NCBI GenBank assembly: GCA_902770635.1
Contig: CACXTX010000029.1
Span: 1-32,717 of the forward strand
Source: an uncultured Prevotellaceae bacterium
GTDB lineage: Bacteria; Bacteroidota; Bacteroidia; Bacteroidales; Bacteroidaceae
Direction of reading: 5' to 3'
Length of the DNA stretch: 32,717 bases
Shown in pieces: positions 14,557-22,353 of this stretch. The position numbers and the translations under genes are program-made. Below the pieces are notes generated by a model that did no database searches, had not been told where the DNA came from, and worked only from the letters and a program-made list of their open reading frames with translations. The stretch's first letter is position 1, and every line of letters starts with the position of its first letter.

Positions 14557-15862
14557 CAAACGTTCTACCTATCAGCCTTTCGTAGGCCGGTGACTCCACG
14601 ACAATGGTGAAGTCGTAGAACATGTTCTCCTCGTCAAACGTCAGGAAGTGCTGCTTGCCCTGGAACTCATCCTTCGACGACTCCCAGAGGATGTCCACAT
14701 ACGACGCTTCCTCGTCCTTCACCTCGGGGGTTCTCAGAAGACAGTTCTCGAAGTAGTAGTCAAGCGAGCCTTTCTGATCCTTATTGACCTGCACCACATT
14801 GTCGACATAGCCCGTCACCAGCGTATTCCTGCAATCCAGTATCATGGGCCAAGTGGTAGCCTCGTAGTAAAGGGCAGCACCTCTGTAGCCTGTCAGCGGA
14901 TAGAACTGGCCCAGCGTACAATGGTCAACAACGGCTTCGCATCCGTGGAGCGACAGACAGTCGTTCTCGGCATTCGTCAGTTGCACGTAGTCGAGTGCTA
15001 CCTTGGAGTCCTTGGCATACAAGGCATAGCCTCTACAGTTGTGTACCACGCTATTGACCAAAGCCACCTGGGTACTGTCTGCCCAGATACCGTCCCATGC
15101 ATTGCGCACCTCCGTGTCTGTCAGCCAACAGCCCTCAGCATTGCTGGCTATCTCGATGCCTGGCCACTGGCCACTCACGCGGTCGTAGGGCAGATAGTCG
15201 AACATGTGATCCAAGCGGTCGCCACGCAGCAGACAGTTGTAGGCCTCCAACTTCCCCTCTACGGTCACTCCGGCTTCATGATGGAAGAAAAGTTGTGTAT
15301 TCTTTAATGTCAGCGTGGCACCCTTGGCAATGTGTATGCCGTCACCATAGATGACCAAGGGTTTCTCCGACTCGATGGTCATGTCCTCCTCCACTTCCAG
15401 GTTGGTCACCTTCATGGCGTCCCAGCTATAGGTGCGCAGGTTCACCTTCTGCTCCACCCCACTCTCCAAGGTCAGCAGCAGGTTATCCTCCACCAACTTC
15501 GGTTCCACACTATGGTTCTCATAAGAGGTTATCTCCACGAAAACCCGCAGGCTATCACCCTTGCGCACCTCAAAGTCCTGTCCTACGGGATTCAGGAACG
15601 TGCCGTCCAGATTGACACGGAAACCGGTCTGGTTACCCTTCTCCAAACGGGCCGTACTGATGCGTAGTCCGTCGCTGGCACGGTTGTATATCCAGAAGGT
15701 ATAGGTCACCGAGGGCACCTCAGCAAACAGCGTGTCCAACCTTACCGTATCCGTTGAGAACGACAACCGTTGACTGGAGTCTTTCGTGAACGAGTCATTG
15801 TCCGAACAGGCCGTCAGCAGCAAGGCTACCGTAGCCATAAAAAAGAAAAGCCGCTTTATCAT
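14537..15862 (-). CDS. Right-handed beta-helix lipoprotein
   Basis: A 441-residue lipoprotein. Signal peptide MIKRLFFFMATVALLLTAC, Cys19 lipidated, then SDNDSF. Residues about 40-150 look like a beta-sandwich (LDTLFAEVPSVTYTFWIYNR). From about 170 onward come short repeated strands typical of a right-handed parallel beta-helix (GDGIHIAKGATLTLKNTQLF, VTVEGKLEAYNCLLRG, DTEVRNAWDGIWADS, VVHNCRGYALYAKDS). Such proteins are exported envelope proteins; no catalytic set of a polysaccharide lyase is evident, so I assign no activity. ATG 15862 is chosen; upstream in-frame codons lack an ATG. The 3' end lies in the heptanucleotide array, and the epimerase-like gene starts about 50 bases further on, so the two probably form one transcript. 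Confidence 0.85.
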   Translation of the reverse strand: MIKRLFFFMATVALLLTACSDNDSFTKDSSQRLSFSTDTVRLDTLFAEVPSVTYTFWIYNRASDGLRISTARLEKGNQTGFRVNLDGTFLNPVGQDFEVRKGDSLRVFVEITSYENHSVEPKLVEDNLLLTLESGVEQKVNLRTYSWDAMKVTNLEVEEDMTIESEKPLVIYGDGIHIAKGATLTLKNTQLFFHHEAGVTVEGKLEAYNCLLRGDRLDHMFDYLPYDRVSGQWPGIEIASNAEGCWLTDTEVRNAWDGIWADSTQVALVNSVVHNCRGYALYAKDSKVALDYVQLTNAENDCLSLHGCEAVVDHCTLGQFYPLTGYRGAALYYEATTWPMILDCRNTLVTGYVDNVVQVNKDQKGSLDYYFENCLLRTPEVKDEEASYVDILWESSKDEFQGKQHFLTFDEENMFYDFTIVVESPAYERLIGRTFEVKSEE

Positions 15863-15903
15863 ATATTGATAAAACGACCTTTCTCTCAAATTATTGTCTA
15901 ACC

Positions 15904-15931
15904 GGGCTAGCTTATCTGGAATATCTAGCCC
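15904..15931 (-). terminator. Hairpin after the rubrerythrin gene
   Basis: Minus strand: GGGCTAG (15931-15925) pairs with CTAGCCC (15910-15904) around a 14-nt loop. There is no good T-run, so this may be a weak terminator or an mRNA-stabilising hairpin. Confidence 0.5.
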
Positions 15932-15938
15932 ATCCTGC

Positions 15939-16493
15939 TTACTTAAAGTAGCGTTTCAGCAGTCCTGCGAAGCCTGCACCATGACGAGCCTCGTCCTTGG
16001 CCATCTCGTGAACGGTGTCGTGGATAGCGTCGAAACCAGCAGCCTTGGCGTTCTTGGCAATGCGGAACTTGTCCTCGCAAGCACCAGCCTCGGCAGCAGC
16101 ACGCTTCTCCAGATTGGTCTTGGTATCCCAAACACACTCACCCAGCAACTCAGCAAACTTAGAAGCATGCTCAGCCTCCTCGAAAGCATAGCGCTTGAAA
16201 GCCTCGGCAATCTCGGGATAACCCTCACGATCAGCCTGACGACTCATAGCCAGATACATTCCTACCTCGCCACACTCACCATTGAAGTGGTTGCGCAGGT
16301 CGTCAATCATCTCCTGGCTGACACCCTCGGGCTTACCGTCGCCAATACGATGAACAGTAGCATAAGTGGTCTCACCCTCGTCCTTCAATTCAGAGAACTT
16401 AGAGGCAGGAGCCTTACAAATGGGGCACTTCTCGGGAGCAGCATCGCCTTCGTAGATATATCCACAAACGGCACAGATAAACTTTTTCTTCAT
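15939..16493 (-). CDS. rbr: Reverse rubrerythrin
   Basis: A 184-residue cytoplasmic peroxidase that reduces hydrogen peroxide with electrons passed through rubredoxin. Domain order is reversed compared with classical rubrerythrin: an N-terminal rubredoxin-like iron site (Cys7-x-x-Cys10 in [12 protein letters not shown] and Cys23-x-x-Cys26 in [11 protein letters not shown]) is followed by a ferritin-like four-helix di-iron domain with GECGE, FEEAEH and KDEARH carrying the E and ExxH ligands. Start ATG 16493 begins the rubredoxin domain directly. A good -7 box lies upstream, so it is likely transcribed alone. This enzyme suits a strict anaerobe facing oxidative stress. Confidence 0.95.
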   Translation of the reverse strand: MKKKFICAVCGYIYEGDAAPEKCPICKAPASKFSELKDEGETTYATVHRIGDGKPEGVSQEMIDDLRNHFNGECGEVGMYLAMSRQADREGYPEIAEAFKRYAFEEAEHASKFAELLGECVWDTKTNLEKRAAAEAGACEDKFRIAKNAKAAGFDAIHDTVHEMAKDEARHGAGFAGLLKRYFK

Positions 16494-16538
16494 AACTCAG
16501 TATTTGTTTAGTTAGTATAAAAATATGTATTTATTTCG

Positions 16539-16569
16539 CAAAGATAAGCAGAAAAATCCTATCCGCCAA
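16539..16569 (-). promoter_or_regulatory. Promoter of the rubrerythrin gene
   Basis: Minus strand: TATCTTTG (16546-16539) with a degenerate -33 element (GTTGG, about 16570-16566) some 20 nt upstream. The leader is about 40 nt. Confidence 0.55.
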
Positions 16570-16623
16570 CTTTTTCTGTCTTATTTTTCTTAAATGAATG
16601 AAAAAAGAAGTAATAGACAAACT

Positions 16624-16655
16624 AAAAAGGACCTGGCGAATGACTCGTCAGGCCC
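16624..16655 (-). terminator. Terminator of the PpiD-like gene
   Basis: Minus strand: GGGCCTG (16655-16649) pairs with CAGGTCC (16635-16629), with an inner CGA / TCG, followed by a T5 run (16628-16624). Confidence 0.85.
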
Positions 16656-16686
16656 TATTATATTAATAAGGTGTAAATGCTTGCGA

Positions 16687-18831
16687 TTAGAAGAAGAGGT
16701 AGCGGTTGTCAACCACACCAGCCTTCAGATAAAGCTCGTTCATGAAACGGCTGGCAGCCTGCATAGCCATCTGGCGCAGCTGCTGGGCCTGCTGCTTCTC
16801 GTCGAACTTAGCACCCTCACGCTGCTTCTTGGAGAGTACCTGGAACAGGTAGGCTGCACCATTACCCTTCACGACAGCGGGACTGAACTGACCCTGCTTA
16901 ACACCTGCAACAGCACCACTCAGAGCGGGCTCGCTGGCACCTGCAGACTGTACGAATACAGGAGCAGAGAATGTAATCTGGCGAACGCTGTCAACAACAG
17001 CACCCTTAGCCTTAGCAGCGGCGATGTCCTTCACACCAGCCAACTTCTCAGCAGCCTTATCGAACTTCTTGTCGCGGATAACCTCCTGCTTAACCTGCTC
17101 CTTCACGCTGCCCTCGAGTTCACGATAGCCCTCGGGGTGGATAGCAGCCAGGCCGATAACGAGCAGATGGTCGTTGTTGCCACACTCGTAGAGAGGAGAA
17201 ACGTTGTTGTTCTTGGCATCGAAAATCCACTTCATAGCCTCACGGGTAGAGCGGATGCCTGCCACGTTGTGCTCTGAACTGTAGAGGTCCTGACGCTCCT
17301 GAACGCGGAAGCCGAACTTGGCAGCGTTCTTCTCGAGACCTTCGATGGTATTGTTCTCGCTGACAAACTGGCTGAACTTGTTGTAAGCATCAGAGTAGGT
17401 CTGCTTAGAGAAATCGATGGTGTGCTTCACCACAGCTACGTCGAACTTGTTGACGAAAGCCTTGCGGGCAGTAACCTGCAGCACGATGTTGCCCTGTGAG
17501 AACTCGAGGTTCTTCAGCTGACCGGCCTCCAGGGTGTTGAGGGTCTGAATATAAGTCTTGGTATCAGCGTCCACAGTCTGGGCACGCTCATACATCGCAG
17601 AAGTCATCCATTGCTTGGCACCAGTCTGACCATACTTCTTGGCGATAGCCTCGAAATCAGCACCACCCTGCAGAGCGGTATAGATGCTGTCGGCAGTCTT
17701 GCGAGCAGCCTCGGCAGTCTCGCCACCTACCTGAATCTGACGGTATTCTACAGAGTCGGGTAACTGCGTCTTGCTCACCAGCTTCACTACATTGAAGGTG
17801 TTGTCATAGGCCGTCTCGAAAGGAGCGGTTACCTGACCAACAGCCATAGAGTCAATCTTAGCGGCGATGTCAGCGGGGAAGGCAGAACGGGTAGCAAAGA
17901 TGCCCGTGTAGGCAATCTGCGACTGAGCCTTGCGAACAGCCTCGGCAGGAGTCATGCCTGCACTCAGGTTCTGCTGAGCCTCCTTCATGGTCTTCATCAA
18001 AGCATCGCGGTCAGCCTTAGAGGCTACTACCTGAAAGTCAACATACTTGATGTCGCGGCTCTCTACATACTGCTTGAACATCTCCTTCTGCTCGTCGTAC
18101 TTAGCCTTCAGGTCTGCGTCAGAAACCTCCACCTCACTATCCTTGATAGTGCTGTAAGGAAGTGCTGCCAACAGGACGTCGCTCTCTTCGTTCTGAGCGT
18201 CGAAAGACATCTTGGCTGATACGGGGTTGCTGAACAGACACTGAGCCAGCAACTGCTGGTACTTCTCAGCCAGCAACTGCTGACGGATATTCTTCTCCAT
18301 AAACTTCCAGTACTTATAGATGCGCTCGTACTGCTCCATCATCTGGGCATTACCCTGTGACTGCATCTTCTTATAGTCGTCCAGGAACTTGGTGAGCTGG
18401 CTGGCTTCGAAACGTCCAGTCTGCTGATTCACGAACGGAGTCTGCATGAGCATGGGATTGGTACCAGCCTTCAGCAGGTTCTGCATCTCCTGATCAGTAA
18501 CGGTCAGACCCAGCTTCTTAGCCTCTGCCTCCAGGATGGTGTTGTTGACAAACTGCTGCCAAACCTGATCCTTCACCTGGTTAAGCTCCTCCTCAGAGAG
18601 GTTGTCGCGACCTTGGGTCATCTTGATGACTTCCTGATACTCGTCAACGAGATTCTGGAAGTCCTGTACTGAGATTTTCTTACCTAACACTTCGCCTACT
18701 TGCTGACGACGCTCGTTGCTAGTAGCTTCGCAAGAGCGGAACATCTCTTCAGCGATGAACGCAAAAAGGGCCAGACCAATCACCGTAGCGAGTACTGGTC
18801 CCCAGCTTCTGATTTTTCCAATTGCTGCCAT
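16687..18831 (-). CDS. PpiD/SurA-like membrane-anchored peptidyl-prolyl isomerase
   Basis: A 714-residue envelope foldase. A single N-terminal membrane anchor (GPVLATVIGLALFAFIAEEM, about 11-30) is followed by a SurA_N-type helical chaperone part (VGEVLGKKISVQDFQNLVDE to about 220). A parvulin-type PPIC region begins around residue 340-460 (VEYRQIQVGGETAEAARKTAD, then GADFEAIAKKYGQTG), and further helical chaperone segments end the protein. PpiD-like proteins stay at the inner membrane and help fold secreted and outer-membrane proteins. ATG 18831 gives the anchor directly. Placement beside LptC-like and outer-membrane genes fits an envelope cluster that is conserved in order in Bacteroidales. 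It has its own promoter and terminator here. Confidence 0.9.
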   Translation of the reverse strand: MAAIGKIRSWGPVLATVIGLALFAFIAEEMFRSCEATSNERRQQVGEVLGKKISVQDFQNLVDEYQEVIKMTQGRDNLSEEELNQVKDQVWQQFVNNTILEAEAKKLGLTVTDQEMQNLLKAGTNPMLMQTPFVNQQTGRFEASQLTKFLDDYKKMQSQGNAQMMEQYERIYKYWKFMEKNIRQQLLAEKYQQLLAQCLFSNPVSAKMSFDAQNEESDVLLAALPYSTIKDSEVEVSDADLKAKYDEQKEMFKQYVESRDIKYVDFQVVASKADRDALMKTMKEAQQNLSAGMTPAEAVRKAQSQIAYTGIFATRSAFPADIAAKIDSMAVGQVTAPFETAYDNTFNVVKLVSKTQLPDSVEYRQIQVGGETAEAARKTADSIYTALQGGADFEAIAKKYGQTGAKQWMTSAMYERAQTVDADTKTYIQTLNTLEAGQLKNLEFSQGNIVLQVTARKAFVNKFDVAVVKHTIDFSKQTYSDAYNKFSQFVSENNTIEGLEKNAAKFGFRVQERQDLYSSEHNVAGIRSTREAMKWIFDAKNNNVSPLYECGNNDHLLVIGLAAIHPEGYRELEGSVKEQVKQEVIRDKKFDKAAEKLAGVKDIAAAKAKGAVVDSVRQITFSAPVFVQSAGASEPALSGAVAGVKQGQFSPAVVKGNGAAYLFQVLSKKQREGAKFDEKQQAQQLRQMAMQAASRFMNELYLKAGVVDNRYLFF

Positions 18832-18882
18832 TTTTAGCTATTAATTTTATTTTGTTATTATTTTATTCTCAAATTCAGCCTG

Positions 18883-18915
18883 CAAAATTACGAAATTTGC
18901 ACGAATTAACGGCAA
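18883..18915 (-). promoter_or_regulatory. Promoter of the PpiD-like gene
   Basis: Minus strand: TAATTTTG (18890-18883), with only a partial -33 element (TTG of GTTGCC, about 18915-18913). The leader is about 45 nt and very A/T-rich. Confidence 0.5.
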
Positions 18916-18934
18916 CTTTTCGTGAAAAAATGCT

Positions 18935-20194
18935 TCACTCGCAGACTTTTAGCCGTACAAGTTCTATTTTTGTCTGCGTATTCTTGATAATTTTGAACTC
19001 AAAATGCCCGAATTTAACCACCTCGTTCAGCTTGGGGAACGACTGGTATTCGTGGAGGATGAGTCCGCTGACGGTCATGTATTCGTCACTTTCCGGCAAG
19101 TTCAGGTTAAACAGTTCGTTAACCTTCTCGATTTCCAAGCGGGCAGACAGCACATACTCATGTTCGTTAAGCTGCTTGGCCACGTATTTGGTATTGTCGT
19201 GCTCGTCTTCAATGTCGCCGAAAATCTCCTCTACGATATCCTCCAAGGAGATCAGTCCGCTGGTACCACCAAACTCGTCAATCACCACACCCAGCGATTT
19301 TTTCGTCTGGAGGAAGGTCTGCATCATCTTCTGGGCTGCCATGGTTTCCGGCACATAAGGCATCGTCTGTACATGCTTGGCAATATCTGTAAAGGGTTTG
19401 AACAGTTCAGAAGAGTGGATATACCCGATGATATGGTCGATGTCCTCGCGATAAACCACCAATTTGGAATGTCCGCTATCAACGAACTTCTGCTTCAGTT
19501 CCTCGATGGTACACTCGTCGATATCAATCGCCACAATCTCCGTTCGTGGCACCATACAGTCGCGCACCTTGGTATCGTGGAAGTCGAGTGCATTATGGAA
19601 TATCTTCACCTCCTCCTCTATCTCGTCGTCGTCCTTGGCATTGTCAATACTGGACTGTACCAGATAGTCAAGGTCAACCTTCGTGAACTCCTTTCCCTCA
19701 GACTCTTTGGGCATCCTAACCCCCACCAGTCGGAGGATGCCCCGTGACAACATGGTGGAGAAACGGGAGATGGGCCAGAGCACCACATAGCAAATCCAGG
19801 CGGGTACTGCAAAGATAGTGAGCATGGTATTGGGATTGGACTTAAAGAAGGTTTTGGGCAGAAATTCGCCGGTAAAGAGCACCACCGCCGTGGAAAGCAG
19901 CGTGTCGCAAGTTACGCGAGCCCCGTCACTGAGTTCATAGAACAGCGTCTCGTCGAAGATCTTGGCGAAAAGGATACCATAGATGACCAGGGCAATATTA
20001 TTACCCACCAGCATCGTAGATACGAAATTGCTGGGGTTTCGATAGAATATCTCTATGGCATGCTGCGAGAGGCCACCTTTCTCGCGGTCCATCTCAGCAC
20101 GCAGCCTGTTGCTGGAAACAAAGGCTATCTCCATACCCGAGAAGAAGGCGGAGAAGACCATTGTTATGATCAGTCCTATGATAAGTTGTGTCAT
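18935..20194 (-). CDS. gldE: GldE-like CNNM/CBS/CorC-domain membrane protein
   Basis: A 419-residue inner-membrane protein with the three-part architecture of the HlyC/CorC family. Residues 1-170 form a CNNM/DUF21 membrane domain (FFSGMEIAFVSSNRLRAEMD, MLVGNNIALVIYGILFAKIF, TGEFLPKTFF). Residues about 195-320 are a CBS pair (VRDCMVPRTEIVAIDIDE; KSLGVVIDEFGGTSGLISLED). The last 90 residues are a CorC_HlyC domain. Members are thought to handle Mg2+ or other divalent cations. In gliding Bacteroidetes the orthologue is called GldE, but no gliding genes are seen here, so the name reflects similarity only. The start overlaps the stop of the LptC-like gene in an ATGA (20191-20194), so translation is coupled. 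Confidence 0.9.
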   Translation of the reverse strand: MTQLIIGLIITMVFSAFFSGMEIAFVSSNRLRAEMDREKGGLSQHAIEIFYRNPSNFVSTMLVGNNIALVIYGILFAKIFDETLFYELSDGARVTCDTLLSTAVVLFTGEFLPKTFFKSNPNTMLTIFAVPAWICYVVLWPISRFSTMLSRGILRLVGVRMPKESEGKEFTKVDLDYLVQSSIDNAKDDDEIEEEVKIFHNALDFHDTKVRDCMVPRTEIVAIDIDECTIEELKQKFVDSGHSKLVVYREDIDHIIGYIHSSELFKPFTDIAKHVQTMPYVPETMAAQKMMQTFLQTKKSLGVVIDEFGGTSGLISLEDIVEEIFGDIEDEHDNTKYVAKQLNEHEYVLSARLEIEKVNELFNLNLPESDEYMTVSGLILHEYQSFPKLNEVVKFGHFEFKIIKNTQTKIELVRLKVCE

Positions 20195-20922
20195 GGTTGG
20201 AAATTGGGTTTTTGGGTTGCCTTATGACGGGTTGCTGCCTTGCGGACAGGAATTTCCACCTTAGCCGTGTCAGGCTTGGCGGCTCCACCTGTTACAGGCT
20301 GGACAGGTGTTGGCTGGGCAGGTTCGGGCTCCATGTCTGTAGCCTGGAAAGAACCCACAGAGTTGGTCACCTCATAGTGCGTCATGTGTTCGTCGCTGCG
20401 GAAAAAGGTACCCTCCATCGTTCTTTCCGGCGTAACCACACGCGAGAACTTATGGGAATAGAACTCATGCTTGATACCATCCCAGAAAAGTTCCTCGCTA
20501 CGGAACACAAGTCCATTGACATTGCGGATATATACACGGCCACGCAACTCCCACAACTTCTGCTGGTCGTAATACCAGGCGGTATCAGCCTGGATATAGC
20601 CTTCGATGTGGAACTGCGGGTCGAACTGCTCCATGAAGATGCCTTTCTCGAAAGTCCAACGGGGAGGGTTCTTGACGGTGTTCACATCCCAGCGTTCCGT
20701 GACAATCCTGTATTTGATGACACCCGAATCGCTGATGAGCGTGTTCACGCCATAGCTCACCATCATAGAGGCAGAGTCGCGTTCGTTGATGGCAGGAGCC
20801 GTATGACTGACTGTTTCGCTGCAGGCAACAAAACAAATGAGGAATGAGAAATGAGCAATGAGAAATGCAAAAGAATGCACCTCCCACTTCTTATTTCTAC
20901 ATTTTAATTTCTCATTACTCAT
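20191..20922 (-). CDS. lptC: LptC-like LPS-export lipoprotein
   Basis: A 243-residue protein with a lipoprotein-type signal (FLIAHFSFLICFVAC, Cys34) and a beta-jellyroll LptC/OstA-like domain (YGVNTLISDSGVIKYRIVTE, WTFEKGIFMEQFDPQFHIEG, IQADTAWYYDQQKLWELRG, RVYIRNVNGLVFRSEELFWD). LptC links the inner-membrane LptBFG pump to the periplasmic LptA bridge in lipopolysaccharide export. The C-terminus is a Pro/Ala/Thr-rich, basic tail. Unusually, the start codon and the hydrophobic core of the signal are built from AATGAGA-type heptanucleotide arrays of opposite orientation. The position between an outer-membrane barrel and GldE-like gene fits the Bacteroidales order. Confidence 0.83.
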   Translation of the reverse strand: MSNEKLKCRNKKWEVHSFAFLIAHFSFLICFVACSETVSHTAPAINERDSASMMVSYGVNTLISDSGVIKYRIVTERWDVNTVKNPPRWTFEKGIFMEQFDPQFHIEGYIQADTAWYYDQQKLWELRGRVYIRNVNGLVFRSEELFWDGIKHEFYSHKFSRVVTPERTMEGTFFRSDEHMTHYEVTNSVGSFQATDMEPEPAQPTPVQPVTGGAAKPDTAKVEIPVRKAATRHKATQKPNFQP

Positions 20923-20937
20923 TCCTCACTTCTCATT
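20836..20937. repeat. Foldback heptanucleotide repeat at the lptC start
   Basis: Left arm, 20836-20868: AATGAGG, AATGAGA, AATGAGC, AATGAGA, AATGC. Right arm, 20908-20937: TTTCTCA, TTACTCA, TTCCTCA, CTTCTCA, TT, the same unit inverted. About 39 bases separate them. The right arm provides the leader and the first codons (MSN); the left arm encodes FLIAHFSFLI of the signal peptide. Confidence 0.85.
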
Positions 20938-20941
20938 AATT

Positions 20942-22255
20942 TTAATCTACCTTCCACTTAGCGAACCAACGTTCATTGAACGTCAGGCCGATATTGAGTC
21001 GGAACGAATTCTCTTTAACCAGATTGTCAGCCGAGCGGTTAACCCATTGTGCGCTGATGTTCAGCGTAGAACGGTTGTTCCACGTGTTGACCAGGGGAAT
21101 GCCGAAACCGGCGCTGACACTAAACTCACGAGGTCCTTTCACCCCATTTACATTATAATAAGGTGTAGCATACGAAACACCAAAGCGATAATGAACGTGG
21201 CTGAAATATTTCCGTCCCGTGGGATTGGGCACCCAGTCGGTACCCAGCGTAACCTTATGACGGTCGAGAAGCTGGGAGCCTACAAGCTGGTAGCCGAGCT
21301 TATGGTCTGGAGTCACATTGGTGGTCTGTACAGGATAGTCCATATTGGCCCACTTCTGGAAACTATAGTCCACACCTACCGTCAGCCTGTTCTTATGAAG
21401 CAAGGTGGCACCCACGCCAAAAGTAAAGGGCAACTTGAAAGCATCAGGAACGCTGTCTCTTGTAGAATAGGTGATGGAATTCAGGTTATCGTAGTTAGTG
21501 GAGACAAGCAAGGCTTCTGCGCCTAACTGATGTCCCAGACCTACGGTGGCACCTACTGTCAGCAGGTTGTCCTTATCTAATGGTCGCTGGTACTGCACGC
21601 CGAAATCGAGCTTGTAGCTGGTCACAGAGGTGGAATACTCCTTGGAAAGCGTGTTGACGTAAGTGTCGCTGTTGACAACGGTTACCGTCTTGGTGTACTT
21701 ACCCCAGAAATAAGAGATATTGGCACCTACAGAGAGACCCTTTATCACTTCCCAGCCAAAGCCCACATAAGCCTGACTGAAGCCGCCGTCACCATATTGG
21801 TTCACGTTGAAGTAGCTGCTGCTCAGCGACTCTGCGTTATTGTAGTCTGCGGAATAATAGTTATAACCTATATTAGAATAAGGGACTACACCAAAACTGA
21901 CACCCACCTTGGGTAACAAACGGAAAGCAGATACGATGTAGTCGAAGTGTCCCGTCTTGGCATTCACGCGGCGTCCACCTTCCTTGAAGTTGGTTATCTG
22001 TCCGGACACACCAGCATCGAATATCATGGTCAACGAGTCGATGGCTGAATAAGAGGCAGGATTCTGCATATTCACGATCTTACCATTACGAAGTCCGATA
22101 GCCAGTCCACCCATGCCACGATTAAACCCTTGTGACTGGTCCGCCAAGACACCTAAGCCAAACTGGCTGTAAGGAGACAGCGTGTTGCTCACCTGCGCCA
22201 TAGAAACGAGGGAGAAAGCACCCAGCAGCAAGCCTGAAAATATACGTTTCTTCAT
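20942..22255 (-). CDS. FadL/OmpP1-like outer-membrane barrel protein
   Basis: A 437-residue protein with a signal peptide (MKKRIFSGLLLGAFSLVSMA, then QVSNT). Long stretches of alternating aromatic and polar residues follow, and it ends in FNERWFAKWKVD. Early features, YSQFGLGVLADQSQGFNRGMGGLAIGLRNG and NMQNPASYSAIDSLTMIFDAG, are typical of the Bacteroidetes FadL-like barrels, where the asparagine-proline-ala motif follows the N-terminal hatch. The substrate is unknown; hydrophobic compound uptake is only the family role. In related genomes coaX and a TPR gene usually flank it; neither is here. It is the first gene of the lptC-gldE operon, 19 bases from lptC. Confidence 0.82.
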   Translation of the reverse strand: MKKRIFSGLLLGAFSLVSMAQVSNTLSPYSQFGLGVLADQSQGFNRGMGGLAIGLRNGKIVNMQNPASYSAIDSLTMIFDAGVSGQITNFKEGGRRVNAKTGHFDYIVSAFRLLPKVGVSFGVVPYSNIGYNYYSADYNNAESLSSSYFNVNQYGDGGFSQAYVGFGWEVIKGLSVGANISYFWGKYTKTVTVVNSDTYVNTLSKEYSTSVTSYKLDFGVQYQRPLDKDNLLTVGATVGLGHQLGAEALLVSTNYDNLNSITYSTRDSVPDAFKLPFTFGVGATLLHKNRLTVGVDYSFQKWANMDYPVQTTNVTPDHKLGYQLVGSQLLDRHKVTLGTDWVPNPTGRKYFSHVHYRFGVSYATPYYNVNGVKGPREFSVSAGFGIPLVNTWNNRSTLNISAQWVNRSADNLVKENSFRLNIGLTFNERWFAKWKVD

Positions 22256-22288
22256 TGATTATTCTTATTGCATTTCAAATTCAGCGTG

Positions 22289-22316
22289 CAAAATTATCAA
22301 AAAAAATCGAAACAAA
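22289..22316 (-). promoter_or_regulatory. Promoter of the OM barrel-lptC-gldE operon
   Basis: Minus strand: TAATTTTG (22296-22289) and TTTG (22316-22313), but the spacer is only 16 nt, shorter than the usual 19-21. Confidence 0.45.
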
Positions 22317-22341
22317 CGCACGTTAAGTGGAAAATATAGGT

Positions 22342-22349
22342 TAATTTTG
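22342..22349 (+). promoter_or_regulatory. -7 box of the DUF4105 gene
   Basis: TAATTTTG directly before ATCGTG. No proper -33 TTTG lies upstream. If it is used, transcription would start at or next to the GTG start codon at 22354. Confidence 0.45.
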
Positions 22350-22353
22350 CATC

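Noticed and set aside
20942-22255. Complete conserved envelope cluster with coaX and a TPR gene
   Set aside because: Neither gene is next to the barrel gene here; the TPR gene at 28649-29353 is in the leucine cluster and is not the same arrangement.
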